A stretch of DNA of 38,525 nt from Phycisphaerales bacterium (GTDB lineage: Bacteria; Planctomycetota; Phycisphaerae; SM23-33), in assembly GCA_018645065.1 (NCBI GenBank), contig JABGPF010000014.1, positions 1 to 38,525 of the forward strand, read 5' to 3'. The notes below the pieces were generated by a model. That model made no database searches. It had not been told where the DNA came from and saw nothing but the letters and a program-made list of their open reading frames with translations. Each line of letters starts with the position of its first letter. Position 1 is the stretch's first letter. The position numbers and the translations under genes were made by a program. Positions 25,047 to 34,320 of the stretch are shown in pieces.

Positions 25047-27437
25047 ATGACAGAAGCCGCACCATCGCGCATAGGCGGTACAAAGATCGGATGGCGGATC
25101 ACTGGAGTCATGTTGCTTATGACCATCCTCATGTCCGCAACGTATGTGTTCATGTCCTATCGAAGATTGCGGAAGACCGCTCTCGACGAAATCGACCGAA
25201 AGCTCCTGGTCGCGACCGATATGGCCCGCGAGGCGTTGCCCGACAATTATCACGACAATATCACCGACGGAACGTCAGTTGGGACCGAAGAGTACCTCAA
25301 GATCGTCCATAAGTTCGACTCTCTCTGCCAAGCCCACGACCTGGAATATGTGTGGAGCCTTATGGAGGTCGATGGGGTCACTTATTTTACCTCCGGGACA
25401 TCACAGAAAAAATACACCCACGAAAAGCACGCCAGTTTTTTCGAGGTCCACAGTAATCCGAGCGCCTTCGCCCAAGCGTTCGAAACGATGGAAGTCCAGC
25501 ACACGTATATTACCGACAAATGGGGACCGATTAGCGCCACTCTGGCGCCCGCACGTGACATCCACGGACGGAAACACCTGTTCGGCGCCAGCATGAAACT
25601 GGGCGACGTAGAAATCATGCTCAACGACATGCTGGTGGATTCCGTTGTCATAGGCATAGCACTTTGCCTGCTCGGATTTGTCGCCAGTCTCCTTGTCGGA
25701 CACACCATCACCCGCCCGATTTCCCGATTAACCAAGAAAGTACAGTCGGTGTCTCCGACAGATCTCGCCCAACCAGTTAACGTAGAGGGTTCATATGAAT
25801 TGAGAGTTCTGGCCACCGCGTTCAACACATTGAACCGCACCATCCAGGAGTCCGTTGAGAACTTGCAGCAAAGCGAACAGAAGCATCGAACGCTGGTCGA
25901 AAACCTGCCGCAAAGAATTTTCCTCAAAGACACCAAATCATTCTACATTTCCTGCAACGCCAACTACGCAGCAGATCTGGGGATCGACCAAGACGATATC
26001 GCCGGGAAGAGCGATTTCGATTTCTATCCTAAATCGCTCGCCGAAAAATACCGAGCCGACGACTCTGATATAATGTCCACAGGCCAAACCCGAATGCTCG
26101 AGGAGGCCTACCTCACCAATGGCAAGGAACTCGTAATTCAAACGGTCAAAACGCCTGTACGAGACAATCAGGGAGAAGTGGTCGGGTTGCTGGGTATATT
26201 CTGGGATATATCCGAACGCATACGGGCCGAAGAGCAACGCCTGAACCTCGAACGACAAGTTCAGCACGCACAAAAACTCGAAAGCCTCGGCGTTCTGGCA
26301 GGCGGGATCGCTCACGATTTCAACAACCTCTTAATGGCGATTCTGGGCAATGCGGATCTGGCGATGGACGATTTGGCTCCGCACGCCCCAGCGCGCGAAA
26401 ACATCAACGAAATACTAAAGGCCTCGAAACGCGCCGCCGAACTGGCCAAGCAGATGCTCGCATATTCGGGCAAGGGCAAGTTTGTTATCGAACCGATAAA
26501 ACTCAACGAATTCGTCGAAGAAATGGCGCATCTGCTGGAAGTTTCGATCTCGAAGAAGGCTGTCCTCAAATACAATTTCGCCAACAACCTGCCCACATTC
26601 GACGGGGACGCCACACAAATTCGCCAGATCATTATGAACCTGATCACAAACGCGTCGGAAGCCATCGGTGATAAAAGCGGCGTGATCGCGCTGTCCACCG
26701 GTGCAATGAACTGCGACAAGGACTACCTAAGCAGCGTCAACGAAATCCTGAGAGCCAGCACAGACAAACTTCTGCCGGAAGGCGTTTACACATACTTTGA
26801 AGTAGCTGACACCGGTTGCGGTATGAACACAGAAACCCAGGAAAAGATTTTCGATCCGTTCTTCACGACAAAATTCACAGGTCGAGGCCTCGGAATGGCC
26901 GCCGTCCTCGGTATCGTTCGAGGGCACGGGGGAGCGATAAAAATCTATAGTGAGCCTGGAAAGGGTTCAACATTCAAAGTTCTATTCCCAGCAAACGAAT
27001 TGCCTGAAAACGGTTCGGCAACCAAAAAACATGCTGTTAGTGTAACGAAAGAATGGCAAGGAAGCGGAACCATCCTAATCGCAGACGATGAAGAAACCGT
27101 ATGCGCCGTCGGAAAACAAATGCTCACTCGAATGGGTTTCGACGTACTAACCGCAGCTGACGGTCGAGAGGCGGTCGACTTATTCAAACAAAACGCCGAC
27201 GATATCGTCTGCGTGCTGATGGACTTAACCATGCCGCACATGGACGGCGAGCAAGCATTCCGACAACTCAGACGCATCCAATCTGATGTAGCGGTAATTC
27301 TATGCAGTGGATACAACAAACAGGACGCCACCCAACGTTTCGCGGGCAAAGGACTCGCAGGTTTCGTCCAAAAACCTTACAGCATGGCCACATTACAGGA
27401 CAAACTTATGGAAGTCCTGCCCGGCGACCAGGCCTGA
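25047..27437 (+). CDS. Hybrid sensor histidine kinase with PAS and receiver domains
   Basis: This is a 796-residue inner-membrane kinase. The ATG at 25047 has GGGAGC 6 nt upstream. Membrane helix 1 spans about 17-37, and an extracytoplasmic sensor region spans about 40-195. Helix 2 (about 198-218) is followed by HAMP (ITRPISRLTKKV), then PAS (about 280-390). HisKA carries LAGGIAHDFNNLL, with H423 as the phospho-acceptor. The ATPase domain shows NLITNASEA (531-539), DTGCGM (588-593) and GRGLGMA (612-618). The C-terminal receiver has D680-D681, phospho-acceptor D726 (LMDLTMP) and K776 (QKPY). There is no DNA-binding output domain, so the phosphate must pass to a separate regulator not in this window. 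It is followed by an exported M14 peptidase 53 nt downstream. Confidence 0.93.
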   Translation: MTEAAPSRIGGTKIGWRITGVMLLMTILMSATYVFMSYRRLRKTALDEIDRKLLVATDMAREALPDNYHDNITDGTSVGTEEYLKIVHKFDSLCQAHDLEYVWSLMEVDGVTYFTSGTSQKKYTHEKHASFFEVHSNPSAFAQAFETMEVQHTYITDKWGPISATLAPARDIHGRKHLFGASMKLGDVEIMLNDMLVDSVVIGIALCLLGFVASLLVGHTITRPISRLTKKVQSVSPTDLAQPVNVEGSYELRVLATAFNTLNRTIQESVENLQQSEQKHRTLVENLPQRIFLKDTKSFYISCNANYAADLGIDQDDIAGKSDFDFYPKSLAEKYRADDSDIMSTGQTRMLEEAYLTNGKELVIQTVKTPVRDNQGEVVGLLGIFWDISERIRAEEQRLNLERQVQHAQKLESLGVLAGGIAHDFNNLLMAILGNADLAMDDLAPHAPARENINEILKASKRAAELAKQMLAYSGKGKFVIEPIKLNEFVEEMAHLLEVSISKKAVLKYNFANNLPTFDGDATQIRQIIMNLITNASEAIGDKSGVIALSTGAMNCDKDYLSSVNEILRASTDKLLPEGVYTYFEVADTGCGMNTETQEKIFDPFFTTKFTGRGLGMAAVLGIVRGHGGAIKIYSEPGKGSTFKVLFPANELPENGSATKKHAVSVTKEWQGSGTILIADDEETVCAVGKQMLTRMGFDVLTAADGREAVDLFKQNADDIVCVLMDLTMPHMDGEQAFRQLRRIQSDVAVILCSGYNKQDATQRFAGKGLAGFVQKPYSMATLQDKLMEVLPGDQA

Positions 27438-27490
27438 ATGCATGACCAAGAGCGTGGGTATCCACACATATCCCAATCCCAACCTGAAAC

Positions 27491-28729
27491 ATGAACATTG
27501 ATATGAACACTCGAAAGATCGCCTTGGCGGCCGTTCTTCTGGGCGGTTTGGTCGGTAATGTCATGGCGAAGGTAGTCACCGATGCAGATTATCCCGGCGG
27601 AAATATTATTGTCGAGCGTATAAATGGTGATGTTGTCGATCTTCGCCAGGATCTCCGCAACACCAAAGGGTGGTGGTTCTACTGGAGTTTCCAAGTTCAC
27701 GGAGCGTCAGAGAGAAAGCTTACTTTTCACTTCACCAATAAGAATGTTATCGGCACGCGCGGACCAGCGATAAGTATCGACGGGGGCAAGACGTGGTCAT
27801 GGCTGGGGACCGGGAACGTCAAGGGAACATCGTTTGTCTACAGCTTCCAGGCCGATACGAAAAACGCGAAGCCCGTTCGATTCGCCTTTGCGATACCTTA
27901 CCAGGAGGCGAATCTGAAAGAGTTTCTCGGCAAGCACGCCAAGAGCAAACACCTGTCAGTGCAAAAGCTTTGCAAAACGCGTAAGGGGCGAATCGTTGAG
28001 CGCATCCATGTCGGCAGGCTCGACGGTAAGGCCCCCCACCGCATACTGCTGACATGCCGCCATCATTCGTGTGAATCTATGGCGAGTTATGTGCTCGAAG
28101 GCGCCATGGAGGCGGTGCTGGCCGACACCGAAAGCGGAAAATGGTTGCGCCAGAACGTTGAGGTGCTGGCGATCCCGTTTGTCGACAAAGACGGCGTCGA
28201 AGACGGTGACCAGGGCAAGAACCGCAAACCGCGAGACCACAACCGCGACTACGTCGGCAAGAGCGTGCACGCATCGACGGCCGCTATTCGCAAGTTCGTT
28301 CCGAAATGGTCAAACGGGCGGTTGAAAATAGCCATCGACCTGCACTGCCCGTGGATACGCGGCAAGCACAACGAAGTGATCTATATGGTGGGCAGCAATA
28401 ACAAGGCGATATGGGAGGCCCAATGCAAATTCGCGAAAACGCTTGAGACAATCTGCGGTTCAGGCCTGCCCTATAAGGCGTCTGACAACCTGCCGTTCGG
28501 GAAGTCCTGGAACACAGGCGGCAACTACAAAGCGGGCAAGAGCTCTTCCCGCTGGGCCGCGGAGCTAAAAGGTGTTAGCCTGGCGACGACAATAGAAGTA
28601 CCATACGCTAATGCGGACAAGGTGACTATCACGCCGAAGCTCGCCCGGGCGTTTGGTGCAGCATTATCCGAGGCGATCTACAAACACCTCCAATCGCCTC
28701 GCAAGAACAGTAATGCTGCTGGAGACTAA
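27491..28729 (+). CDS. Exported M14-family metallocarboxypeptidase
   Basis: This is a 412-residue protein with a signal sequence ending near NVMAK (about residue 26). An N-terminal beta-sandwich (about 30-140) of the type seen in M14 carboxypeptidases of the cytosolic-carboxypeptidase-like group is followed by the catalytic domain. Zinc ligands are H192 and E195 in RHHSCE, and H285 in DLHCPW. HNRDY (250-254) supplies the substrate-binding Asn-Arg, and E369 in TIEVPY is the likely catalytic glutamate. All key residues are present. A second ATG at 27503 is an alternative start; neither has a strong ribosome binding site. The stop lies one base before the next gene, so the two are probably cotranscribed. 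Confidence 0.82.
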   Translation: MNIDMNTRKIALAAVLLGGLVGNVMAKVVTDADYPGGNIIVERINGDVVDLRQDLRNTKGWWFYWSFQVHGASERKLTFHFTNKNVIGTRGPAISIDGGKTWSWLGTGNVKGTSFVYSFQADTKNAKPVRFAFAIPYQEANLKEFLGKHAKSKHLSVQKLCKTRKGRIVERIHVGRLDGKAPHRILLTCRHHSCESMASYVLEGAMEAVLADTESGKWLRQNVEVLAIPFVDKDGVEDGDQGKNRKPRDHNRDYVGKSVHASTAAIRKFVPKWSNGRLKIAIDLHCPWIRGKHNEVIYMVGSNNKAIWEAQCKFAKTLETICGSGLPYKASDNLPFGKSWNTGGNYKAGKSSSRWAAELKGVSLATTIEVPYANADKVTITPKLARAFGAALSEAIYKHLQSPRKNSNAAGD

Positions 28730-28730
28730 C

Positions 28731-31700
28731 ATGCGATTTGCGGACATGATGAACAGACGATGGATTATCGCGATGATGCTCGCGATGCTCAGCAGCCAGC
28801 TTCAGGGCGCCGAGGATTGGCCTATGTATCGGGGCGATGCGGCCCGGTCGGCGTTCACAACTAACAACATACCGTCCAAGCTGCAATTGGCCTGGAAACG
28901 CGAGGCGAGGCATAAACCCAGCCCCGCCTGGTCGGGACAACGGCGGTTGGAATACGATCACACGTATCACCCGGTGGTCTTCGACGGATTGGTGTTCTTC
29001 GGTAGTTCAACCGACCACAAAATCTACGCACTCGACGCGACAACAGGCCAGACGGTATGGACATTCTTCACCGATGCACCAGTGCGAGTAGCGCCCGCTG
29101 CCGATGAACACGGGCTGTATGTCGGTAGTGACGACGGCGTGCTGTACTGTCTCGACGTGAAATCCGGAAAGCTCAAATGGAAGCTCCGAGGCGCCGACAA
29201 GGACGATCGAATCATGGGCAACGACAGATTAATTTCGCGTTGGCCCGTGCGCGGTGGGCCGGTGGTGCATGAAGGGGTTGTGTATTTTGCGGCGGGAATC
29301 TGGCCGACCGAGGGGCTCTTCGTTTGTGCGGTTGATGCTCGCAGCGGAAAGGTGATCTGGCGGAATTCTGACTCCGGTTCGATGGTCTCTGACAAACCTC
29401 GCGCCGGTCGAGACGTTAAGAGCGGCCCGGGGGCCCAGGGGCATTTGGCTGTTGGGGCGGGAGTTCTGGTTGTTCCAACCGGGCGAGGGGCTCCGGCGGT
29501 GTACGACCTTAAAAGCGGTAAGATAAAGCACTTCCATCACAGCCTATACGTTAACAAAGCCAGCGGCGGGACCAAGGCCTCGGTTATGGGGCAACTGGTG
29601 ATCTTCGGGGAGAACTACCCCTCCGACCGCCGAGGACACAAGACAAGAGTATGCACCCCGAGCGACGGTAGGAACGTGTCGGCGGAAATCAACTCGGTAA
29701 ATGCGAATCATCCGAAGATGATTATCACCGGTGAGTCGTCCGGGCTCGAAGGGTTCGCCAAGCAGACCGCAGAGCGTCAGAGAACCGAGCGAGACGGTAA
29801 GGTCACCAAATATCTCTCCATGTCGCGGGAACCGGTATGGAAATGTCGCACGCCATTTCGCGTCCGCGATATAATCACAAACGAGACGACCGCGGTTGTC
29901 GCCGGTACCGCTGAAATCGCCATCATAGACATCAAGAGTCAAAAGATTATCAGCAGCGTAAAGGTCGCCGGAAAGATTCAGAGCCTCGCGGCGGCCAACA
30001 ATTGCATATACGCCGCCGCTGAAGACGGGACGATCTATTGCTTCTCAGAGCAAGGGCAAACACAACGCCCAGCGATACTCGCCAAGGCCCCTGCGGCGCC
30101 GGGCAAATCGAAATTCACCGCAATCGCCAAAGACATTCTGAGCAAAACAAAAATCACGCAGGGGTACTGTCTCGACATCGGATGCCGAACCGGTGAACTC
30201 GCCGCCCAGTTGGCTGCCAACTCCAAGCTGTATCTTTACGGAGTGGAGACCGACCGGGCGAAGGTACTTGCCGCCCGGGCGAAATTCGACGCACTGGGCC
30301 TCTACGGAACCAGGGTAACCATCCTGCACGTCAAAGATCTCAACAGGCTGCCCTTCACCGGACGATTCGCCGAACTTGTAGTCTCATCGAAGGCGCTGAG
30401 CGAGGGGGTCGCATTCCTGAACGCCGAAACCGCCAGCGAGATGCTATGCCCCTACCTCGGGGCCGCATGCCTGGGCAAGACCGACAATCTCACTGTAACC
30501 CCCGGCGGACCTGTGAAGGGAGCAGGCAACTGGACTCATTTTTACGCCGACGCGCACAACAGCTACTGCGGAACCGACACCGCACTGCACGGTCCGCTGG
30601 AACTATTGTGGTTCCGGGACACCGACTACCCGATGGCGAATCGTCACTCGATGTCGAGCCCGACTATGGTCTACAACGGTTACATGGTGATGCCCGGCGA
30701 GCACGGGGTGCGAGTGGCCAATGCGTACAACGGACGCCCCATCTGGCAGCACGATATCAAGGGGTTAAATCTTTATCAGGGCGGGTTTTCCTACGATCGC
30801 CGAAAGCTCAGCGGGAACATGTGCGTCGCCGACGGTAAAGTTTACGTGCGACATTTGGACTACTGTCGGCAGTTTGACATAACGACCGGAAAAATGCTCG
30901 GCCAGTGGAAAATCCCCGCCGCTGACGACACGAAAAAACCGCAACGTTGGGGATACATCGCATGCAAAGACGGTGTGCTTTACGGATCAGTCGCCAACGC
31001 AGAGCTGGTGGTGAACGGGTATCCCGAGCCGGGGTCCAGGACGGCGAAACAAGCCGCCGACCTCCTGGCCAAACATCCGACATGGGCTCCGAATCACCAT
31101 CAGGCCGACTCGACCAGGCTCTTCGCCATGGACGCCGCATCGGGAAAACTCAAATGGGTTCATCACGCCAAACATTCAATCCGCAACACTACTATCGCCA
31201 TCGGCGCCGCTACGGTCTATTTCATGGACAAACCGATCACCCACACCGACGACTATCGCTCAAGGGTGCGTGGGAAAGTAGACGCAGACAAGCTCAACGC
31301 AAAAGCCAAAGCTCTCGCAAAGCAGCGAGGCACTACGCTGGAGGCGGAGATCGAAAAGCTCAAGAACCCCCGCGGCAGGATCGTCGCGCTCGATTCGCAA
31401 ACGGGAAAGGTAAAGTGGCGCAGCGATGAGAATACCGGTCCGGCGGAGTTACTTGCCGTCAGCAGCGATAACAACGCCCTGATGATGGGCGGAAAGTCCG
31501 GGTTCTCCGTTTTTAACGCCGCCTCAGGCAAACCGCTCTGGAAAGGCGGTTGGCATGGGCGCCCAATGGTTTACCGCAAGGAACTGCGATTCGGCGGACG
31601 GGTGATTGACCTGCTCACCGGAAAGACCATTCGATCGCTCCCCAGGATGCGAGGATCGTATTGCACGCCTGTCCTCGGGTCACCGAACCTGCTCGCCTTC

Positions 31701-31901
31701 CGGGTGGGCGTTATCGGGTACGTGGACCTCGCCAATGGTAGAGGCACGGAGTATTTCGGAGGCATTCGACCGGGCTGCTACGTGGACATGACGCCGGCAG
31801 GCGGGCTGCTGGTCATGTCAGACGGAGCGGCAGGTTGCTCGTGCAGCTACCTGAACCAATGCTCAATAGCCCTGCAACCCAAACGCACCAAACGCGAATA
31901 A
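28731..31901 (+). CDS. Secreted double PQQ-type beta-propeller with an embedded methyltransferase-fold domain
   Basis: This is a 1056-residue exported protein. The ATG at 28731 is preferred because GGAG lies 7 nt upstream and the signal peptide (about 9-27, ending LQGA) then starts the protein. The first propeller opens with DWPMYRGDAARS and has blades such as IYALDATTGQTVW and LYCLDVKSGKLKW. At about 455-580 there is a class I SAM-methyltransferase-like segment: LDIGCRTGE (481-489), YGVETDRAKV (an acidic strand-2 end), and LVVSSKALSEG. A second propeller opens with NWTHFYADAHN and ends near the C-terminus with SQTGKVKWRS-type blades. The nucleotide-binding glycines are retained. SAM is not expected outside the cytosol, so the insert may bind another ligand. 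Convergent with the next gene (29-nt gap). Confidence 0.82.
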   Translation: MRFADMMNRRWIIAMMLAMLSSQLQGAEDWPMYRGDAARSAFTTNNIPSKLQLAWKREARHKPSPAWSGQRRLEYDHTYHPVVFDGLVFFGSSTDHKIYALDATTGQTVWTFFTDAPVRVAPAADEHGLYVGSDDGVLYCLDVKSGKLKWKLRGADKDDRIMGNDRLISRWPVRGGPVVHEGVVYFAAGIWPTEGLFVCAVDARSGKVIWRNSDSGSMVSDKPRAGRDVKSGPGAQGHLAVGAGVLVVPTGRGAPAVYDLKSGKIKHFHHSLYVNKASGGTKASVMGQLVIFGENYPSDRRGHKTRVCTPSDGRNVSAEINSVNANHPKMIITGESSGLEGFAKQTAERQRTERDGKVTKYLSMSREPVWKCRTPFRVRDIITNETTAVVAGTAEIAIIDIKSQKIISSVKVAGKIQSLAAANNCIYAAAEDGTIYCFSEQGQTQRPAILAKAPAAPGKSKFTAIAKDILSKTKITQGYCLDIGCRTGELAAQLAANSKLYLYGVETDRAKVLAARAKFDALGLYGTRVTILHVKDLNRLPFTGRFAELVVSSKALSEGVAFLNAETASEMLCPYLGAACLGKTDNLTVTPGGPVKGAGNWTHFYADAHNSYCGTDTALHGPLELLWFRDTDYPMANRHSMSSPTMVYNGYMVMPGEHGVRVANAYNGRPIWQHDIKGLNLYQGGFSYDRRKLSGNMCVADGKVYVRHLDYCRQFDITTGKMLGQWKIPAADDTKKPQRWGYIACKDGVLYGSVANAELVVNGYPEPGSRTAKQAADLLAKHPTWAPNHHQADSTRLFAMDAASGKLKWVHHAKHSIRNTTIAIGAATVYFMDKPITHTDDYRSRVRGKVDADKLNAKAKALAKQRGTTLEAEIEKLKNPRGRIVALDSQTGKVKWRSDENTGPAELLAVSSDNNALMMGGKSGFSVFNAASGKPLWKGGWHGRPMVYRKELRFGGRVIDLLTGKTIRSLPRMRGSYCTPVLGSPNLLAFRVGVIGYVDLANGRGTEYFGGIRPGCYVDMTPAGGLLVMSDGAAGCSCSYLNQCSIALQPKRTKRE

Positions 31902-31930
31902 TTACAGTCACCAGCCCCAGCAGCAGCGGA

Positions 31931-33217
31931 TCATTTTTTGCTGATGTCGTAGCAGTACAGGTTCTCGCCGTATCGCAGGTACATTCGCCCGCCAAGGATC
32001 ACCGGGTGTGCCCAAGCGTCTTTCTTGCCCTTGGCCAGATCGAATGATCCGACCGTCTGGAGGCCCTTATCCGCCGGTTTCTGGAGCGTCATTTTCCCGC
32101 TCTGGGCCAACCAGTACAAATGCCCTTCTGCGCAGATCAGCGATCCCAGCGGGATGTCCTTTTTGACGTAATCGATCTTGCCTGAGGCGAAATCGACACG
32201 GGCCCATCCGGCGATGGTGCGCCGACTGGCGCCATATATTTTCCCGTCAACATCTACAACCGACCCGTGGAAGTTGGCGAACTGCGAGCCCCAGACTTTG
32301 GTGGCTTTGCCTGCGGCGGTATCGATTTTCAGACAGTACGACAGGCCCTTCTCGCGTGATGAATTCGAGATGAACAGCAGATCACCGCGCAGGACGGGAA
32401 TCGCCGCCGAAGCGCCCTTTTCGATCTCGTGCCTGAACGCCCAGATCACTTTCCCGTTTTTAGCGTTAATACCGAACGCGTGGCGCGATCCGCACGTGAT
32501 GATCTGACGTTTACCGCCCAGATCGGCCAGGATCGACGAGCAATAAGTTGCGGTTTCCTGCGCTTTGGGTTTAGTCTTCCAAAGCTCCTTGCCCGTTTTC
32601 TTGTCCAGCCGAACCATTAGCGCTTTAGAGCCTCCGACTGTGACAATCACGCCGTCGCCGTCGATCAGCGGTGATTCCGACATGCCGAAGTATATCTTGG
32701 CGGCGCCGTATTTCGCGGCGGTGTCAACTGCCCATATTTCCTCACCGTTTTCGGCGTTGAAGCACGCTAGGCGTCCGTAAGCGTTATATGAAAACACCCG
32801 CCCGTCGTCATATGCGCACGAGCCTCTGGCGCCGCCGAACGGTTTGGCCCAGGCTTTCCCGTTGACTGATTTCCATTTGGGTTTCCCGTCGCGCGTGAGT
32901 GCGAATACGGTCAACTCATTGCCCACATCGCCTGTAATGTAGATTGCATCTTTGGAGAACACTGGCGACGACCATCCCTTGCCCAGTCCCGACACGGTCC
33001 AGAGTACTTTCGGACCACTCTGCGGCCAGGACGTCAGCAGACCGGTCTCGTCGCACAGACCGTCTCGACGCGTCCCGCGCCATTGAGGCCAACCAGGTTC
33101 AGCCGCTGCGATCAGTTTGCTTTTTACCTGTCCGGCCGCAGGGATCGCAAGGGTCGCGATCGCACCGGCGAGAACAAAACCAATAACCGTACAACGCATT
33201 TTCCTGGTCGCCATCAT
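31931..33217 (-). CDS. Secreted PQQ-type beta-propeller protein
   Basis: This is a 428-residue protein with a Sec signal (about 8-30, ending PAAGQ). The opening GWPQWRGTRRDGLCDETGLL and blades such as LTVFALTRDGKPKWKS, MVRLDKKTGKELWKT and AFGINAKNGKVIWAF define the outer-membrane-assembly/PQQ-like propeller type that is abundant in planctomycetes. GGAG lies 7 nt before the ATG. No PQQ-coordinating or dehydrogenase motif is visible, so it is probably structural or ligand-binding rather than a quinoprotein. It is only 18 nt downstream of the TlyA-like gene and may share its transcript. It is a distant relative of the propellers in the convergent neighbour. Confidence 0.85.
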   Translation of the reverse strand: MMATRKMRCTVIGFVLAGAIATLAIPAAGQVKSKLIAAAEPGWPQWRGTRRDGLCDETGLLTSWPQSGPKVLWTVSGLGKGWSSPVFSKDAIYITGDVGNELTVFALTRDGKPKWKSVNGKAWAKPFGGARGSCAYDDGRVFSYNAYGRLACFNAENGEEIWAVDTAAKYGAAKIYFGMSESPLIDGDGVIVTVGGSKALMVRLDKKTGKELWKTKPKAQETATYCSSILADLGGKRQIITCGSRHAFGINAKNGKVIWAFRHEIEKGASAAIPVLRGDLLFISNSSREKGLSYCLKIDTAAGKATKVWGSQFANFHGSVVDVDGKIYGASRRTIAGWARVDFASGKIDYVKKDIPLGSLICAEGHLYWLAQSGKMTLQKPADKGLQTVGSFDLAKGKKDAWAHPVILGGRMYLRYGENLYCYDISKK

Positions 33218-33235
33218 TACAAGTCTCCTGGTTGC

Positions 33236-33829
33236 TTACTGTGTTGAGTCAGGCCCGGGTATCAGCAGGAGGAATTCGGTGTTCCCCCCCTTTCCGACTA
33301 TCGGAGACGCAATAGCGTCGCGGGGCGCAAAGCCCAGAGTCGCCAGTTGCGTGCAGACCTGATCGCGAATTTCTTCTGACTGTTCAATCGCCAGGCTCTT
33401 AGGACCTGGTTTACCGCCTTTGCTCGGGTTCAACTTAGCCAGCTCAAACACCGGTTTCAACAGGGAGATTATCATCCCGCCCGGTTTCAACCATTTCCCA
33501 GCCGCTGGTACGCTCAGCTTCTGAGGCGTCCACGCCACGTCGATAACCACCAGGTCAACCGGCTCGGGGCACTGGGCGTACAGCGCATTGGTGCGCTCCA
33601 TAACCACCACTCGCTGATCTTTCCGGAGCGTCCAAGCCAGGGTTCCATACCCGGTATCCACCGCATAAACCTTCGCGGCGCCAAACTTTAGCATACAATC
33701 AGTGAATCCCCCTATGTTACATCCGAAATCGGCACAGATAAGCCCGTCGCAGTTTATATCGAACGCCTTGATCGCCGCTTCGAGCTTCAGCCCACCTCGG
33801 CTGACGTATTGATCACCGGACTCTTGCAT
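33236..33829 (-). CDS. TlyA/FtsJ-type RNA 2'-O-methyltransferase lacking the S4 domain
   Basis: This is a 197-residue cytosolic protein. It opens with QYVSRGGLKLEAAI, the linker that in TlyA follows an N-terminal S4 RNA-binding domain. Then come the SAM site ADFGCNIGGFTDCML, YAVDTGYGTLAW, the catalytic-region VVIDVAWTPQ, and GGMIISLLKPVFEL. TlyA proteins methylate 16S and 23S rRNA and are normally about 270 residues. Here an in-frame TAA lies directly upstream of the GTG-ATG pair, so no S4 domain can be encoded in continuity. I use the ATG at 33829; the GTG at 33832 is an alternative. It starts about 25 nt beyond the rpsT terminator, so it depends on read-through or a promoter I cannot see. 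Confidence 0.8.
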   Translation of the reverse strand: MQESGDQYVSRGGLKLEAAIKAFDINCDGLICADFGCNIGGFTDCMLKFGAAKVYAVDTGYGTLAWTLRKDQRVVVMERTNALYAQCPEPVDLVVIDVAWTPQKLSVPAAGKWLKPGGMIISLLKPVFELAKLNPSKGGKPGPKSLAIEQSEEIRDQVCTQLATLGFAPRDAIASPIVGKGGNTEFLLLIPGPDSTQ

Positions 33830-33854
33830 CACTTACCCGTTTAGAGACTGTAAA

Positions 33855-33895
33855 ATAACAAAAAAACCGCCCGCGGACGATAACGCCACGGGCGG
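33855..33895 (-). terminator. Rho-independent terminator of rpsT
   Basis: On the minus strand the stem CCGCCCG/CGGGCGG (33889-33895 with 33867-33873), with partial pairing inside a 15-nt loop, is followed by a run of U (AAAAAA at 33861-33866, then more A on plus). It lies about 30 nt after the rpsT stop and just before the TlyA-like gene. Confidence 0.85.
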
Positions 33896-33923
33896 ATAAC
33901 AATCATTTGGTTTTGCAGAAACG

Positions 33924-34190
33924 TTACGCTTTGGCTTTGTTCAGCATGAGCGTGAGGCGTGATTTTCTGCGATCGGCGGTCTTCTTATGGATCGTTCCGG
34001 TCGCCGCGACCTGATCAAGCTGCTTGAACACGACCTGCAGGCACTCGGCGGCTTTTTCGGTATCGTGCTGCCCAAGGGCCTCTTCGAAGGATCGAACAGC
34101 CACCTTGACGCGTTCTTTACGCCAGCGATTGCGTGCTTTATGAGTTTCGTTCTGACGAATTCGTTTTTTGGCTGAGATTGAATGGGCCAC
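33924..34190 (-). CDS. rpsT: 30S ribosomal protein S20
   Basis: S20 is a small basic protein that binds the 16S rRNA 5' and 3' minor domains. The 88 residues are family-typical: AHSISAKKRIRQNETHKARN at the start, ATGTIHKKTADRRKSRLTL at the C-terminus. The start codon is GTG (34188-34190), which fits the known tendency of rpsT to use a weak start codon. AGGAG lies a few bases upstream. A well-formed promoter (34262-34289) and a terminator (33855-33895) suggest a monocistronic unit, possibly with read-through into the TlyA-like gene. Confidence 0.96.
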   Translation of the reverse strand: MAHSISAKKRIRQNETHKARNRWRKERVKVAVRSFEEALGQHDTEKAAECLQVVFKQLDQVAATGTIHKKTADRRKSRLTLMLNKAKA

Positions 34191-34261
34191 GTACTACTCC
34201 TACGTATATTTTTATACTCTGTACTTCTCTTAAGTTTCTGTTTACCGGAAAAGAATCAGGG

Positions 34262-34289
34262 ATTATACACCTAATTGCCGCTGTGACAA
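34262..34289 (-). promoter_or_regulatory. Sigma70-type promoter of rpsT
   Basis: On the minus strand TTGTCA (34289-34284) and TATAAT (34267-34262) are 16 nt apart, in the 130-nt gap upstream of rpsT. The predicted leader is about 65 nt. The -10 box is consensus. Confidence 0.75.
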
Positions 34290-34320
34290 GAGAATTCTCG
34301 ACATTTTATTCCTGATTCGC

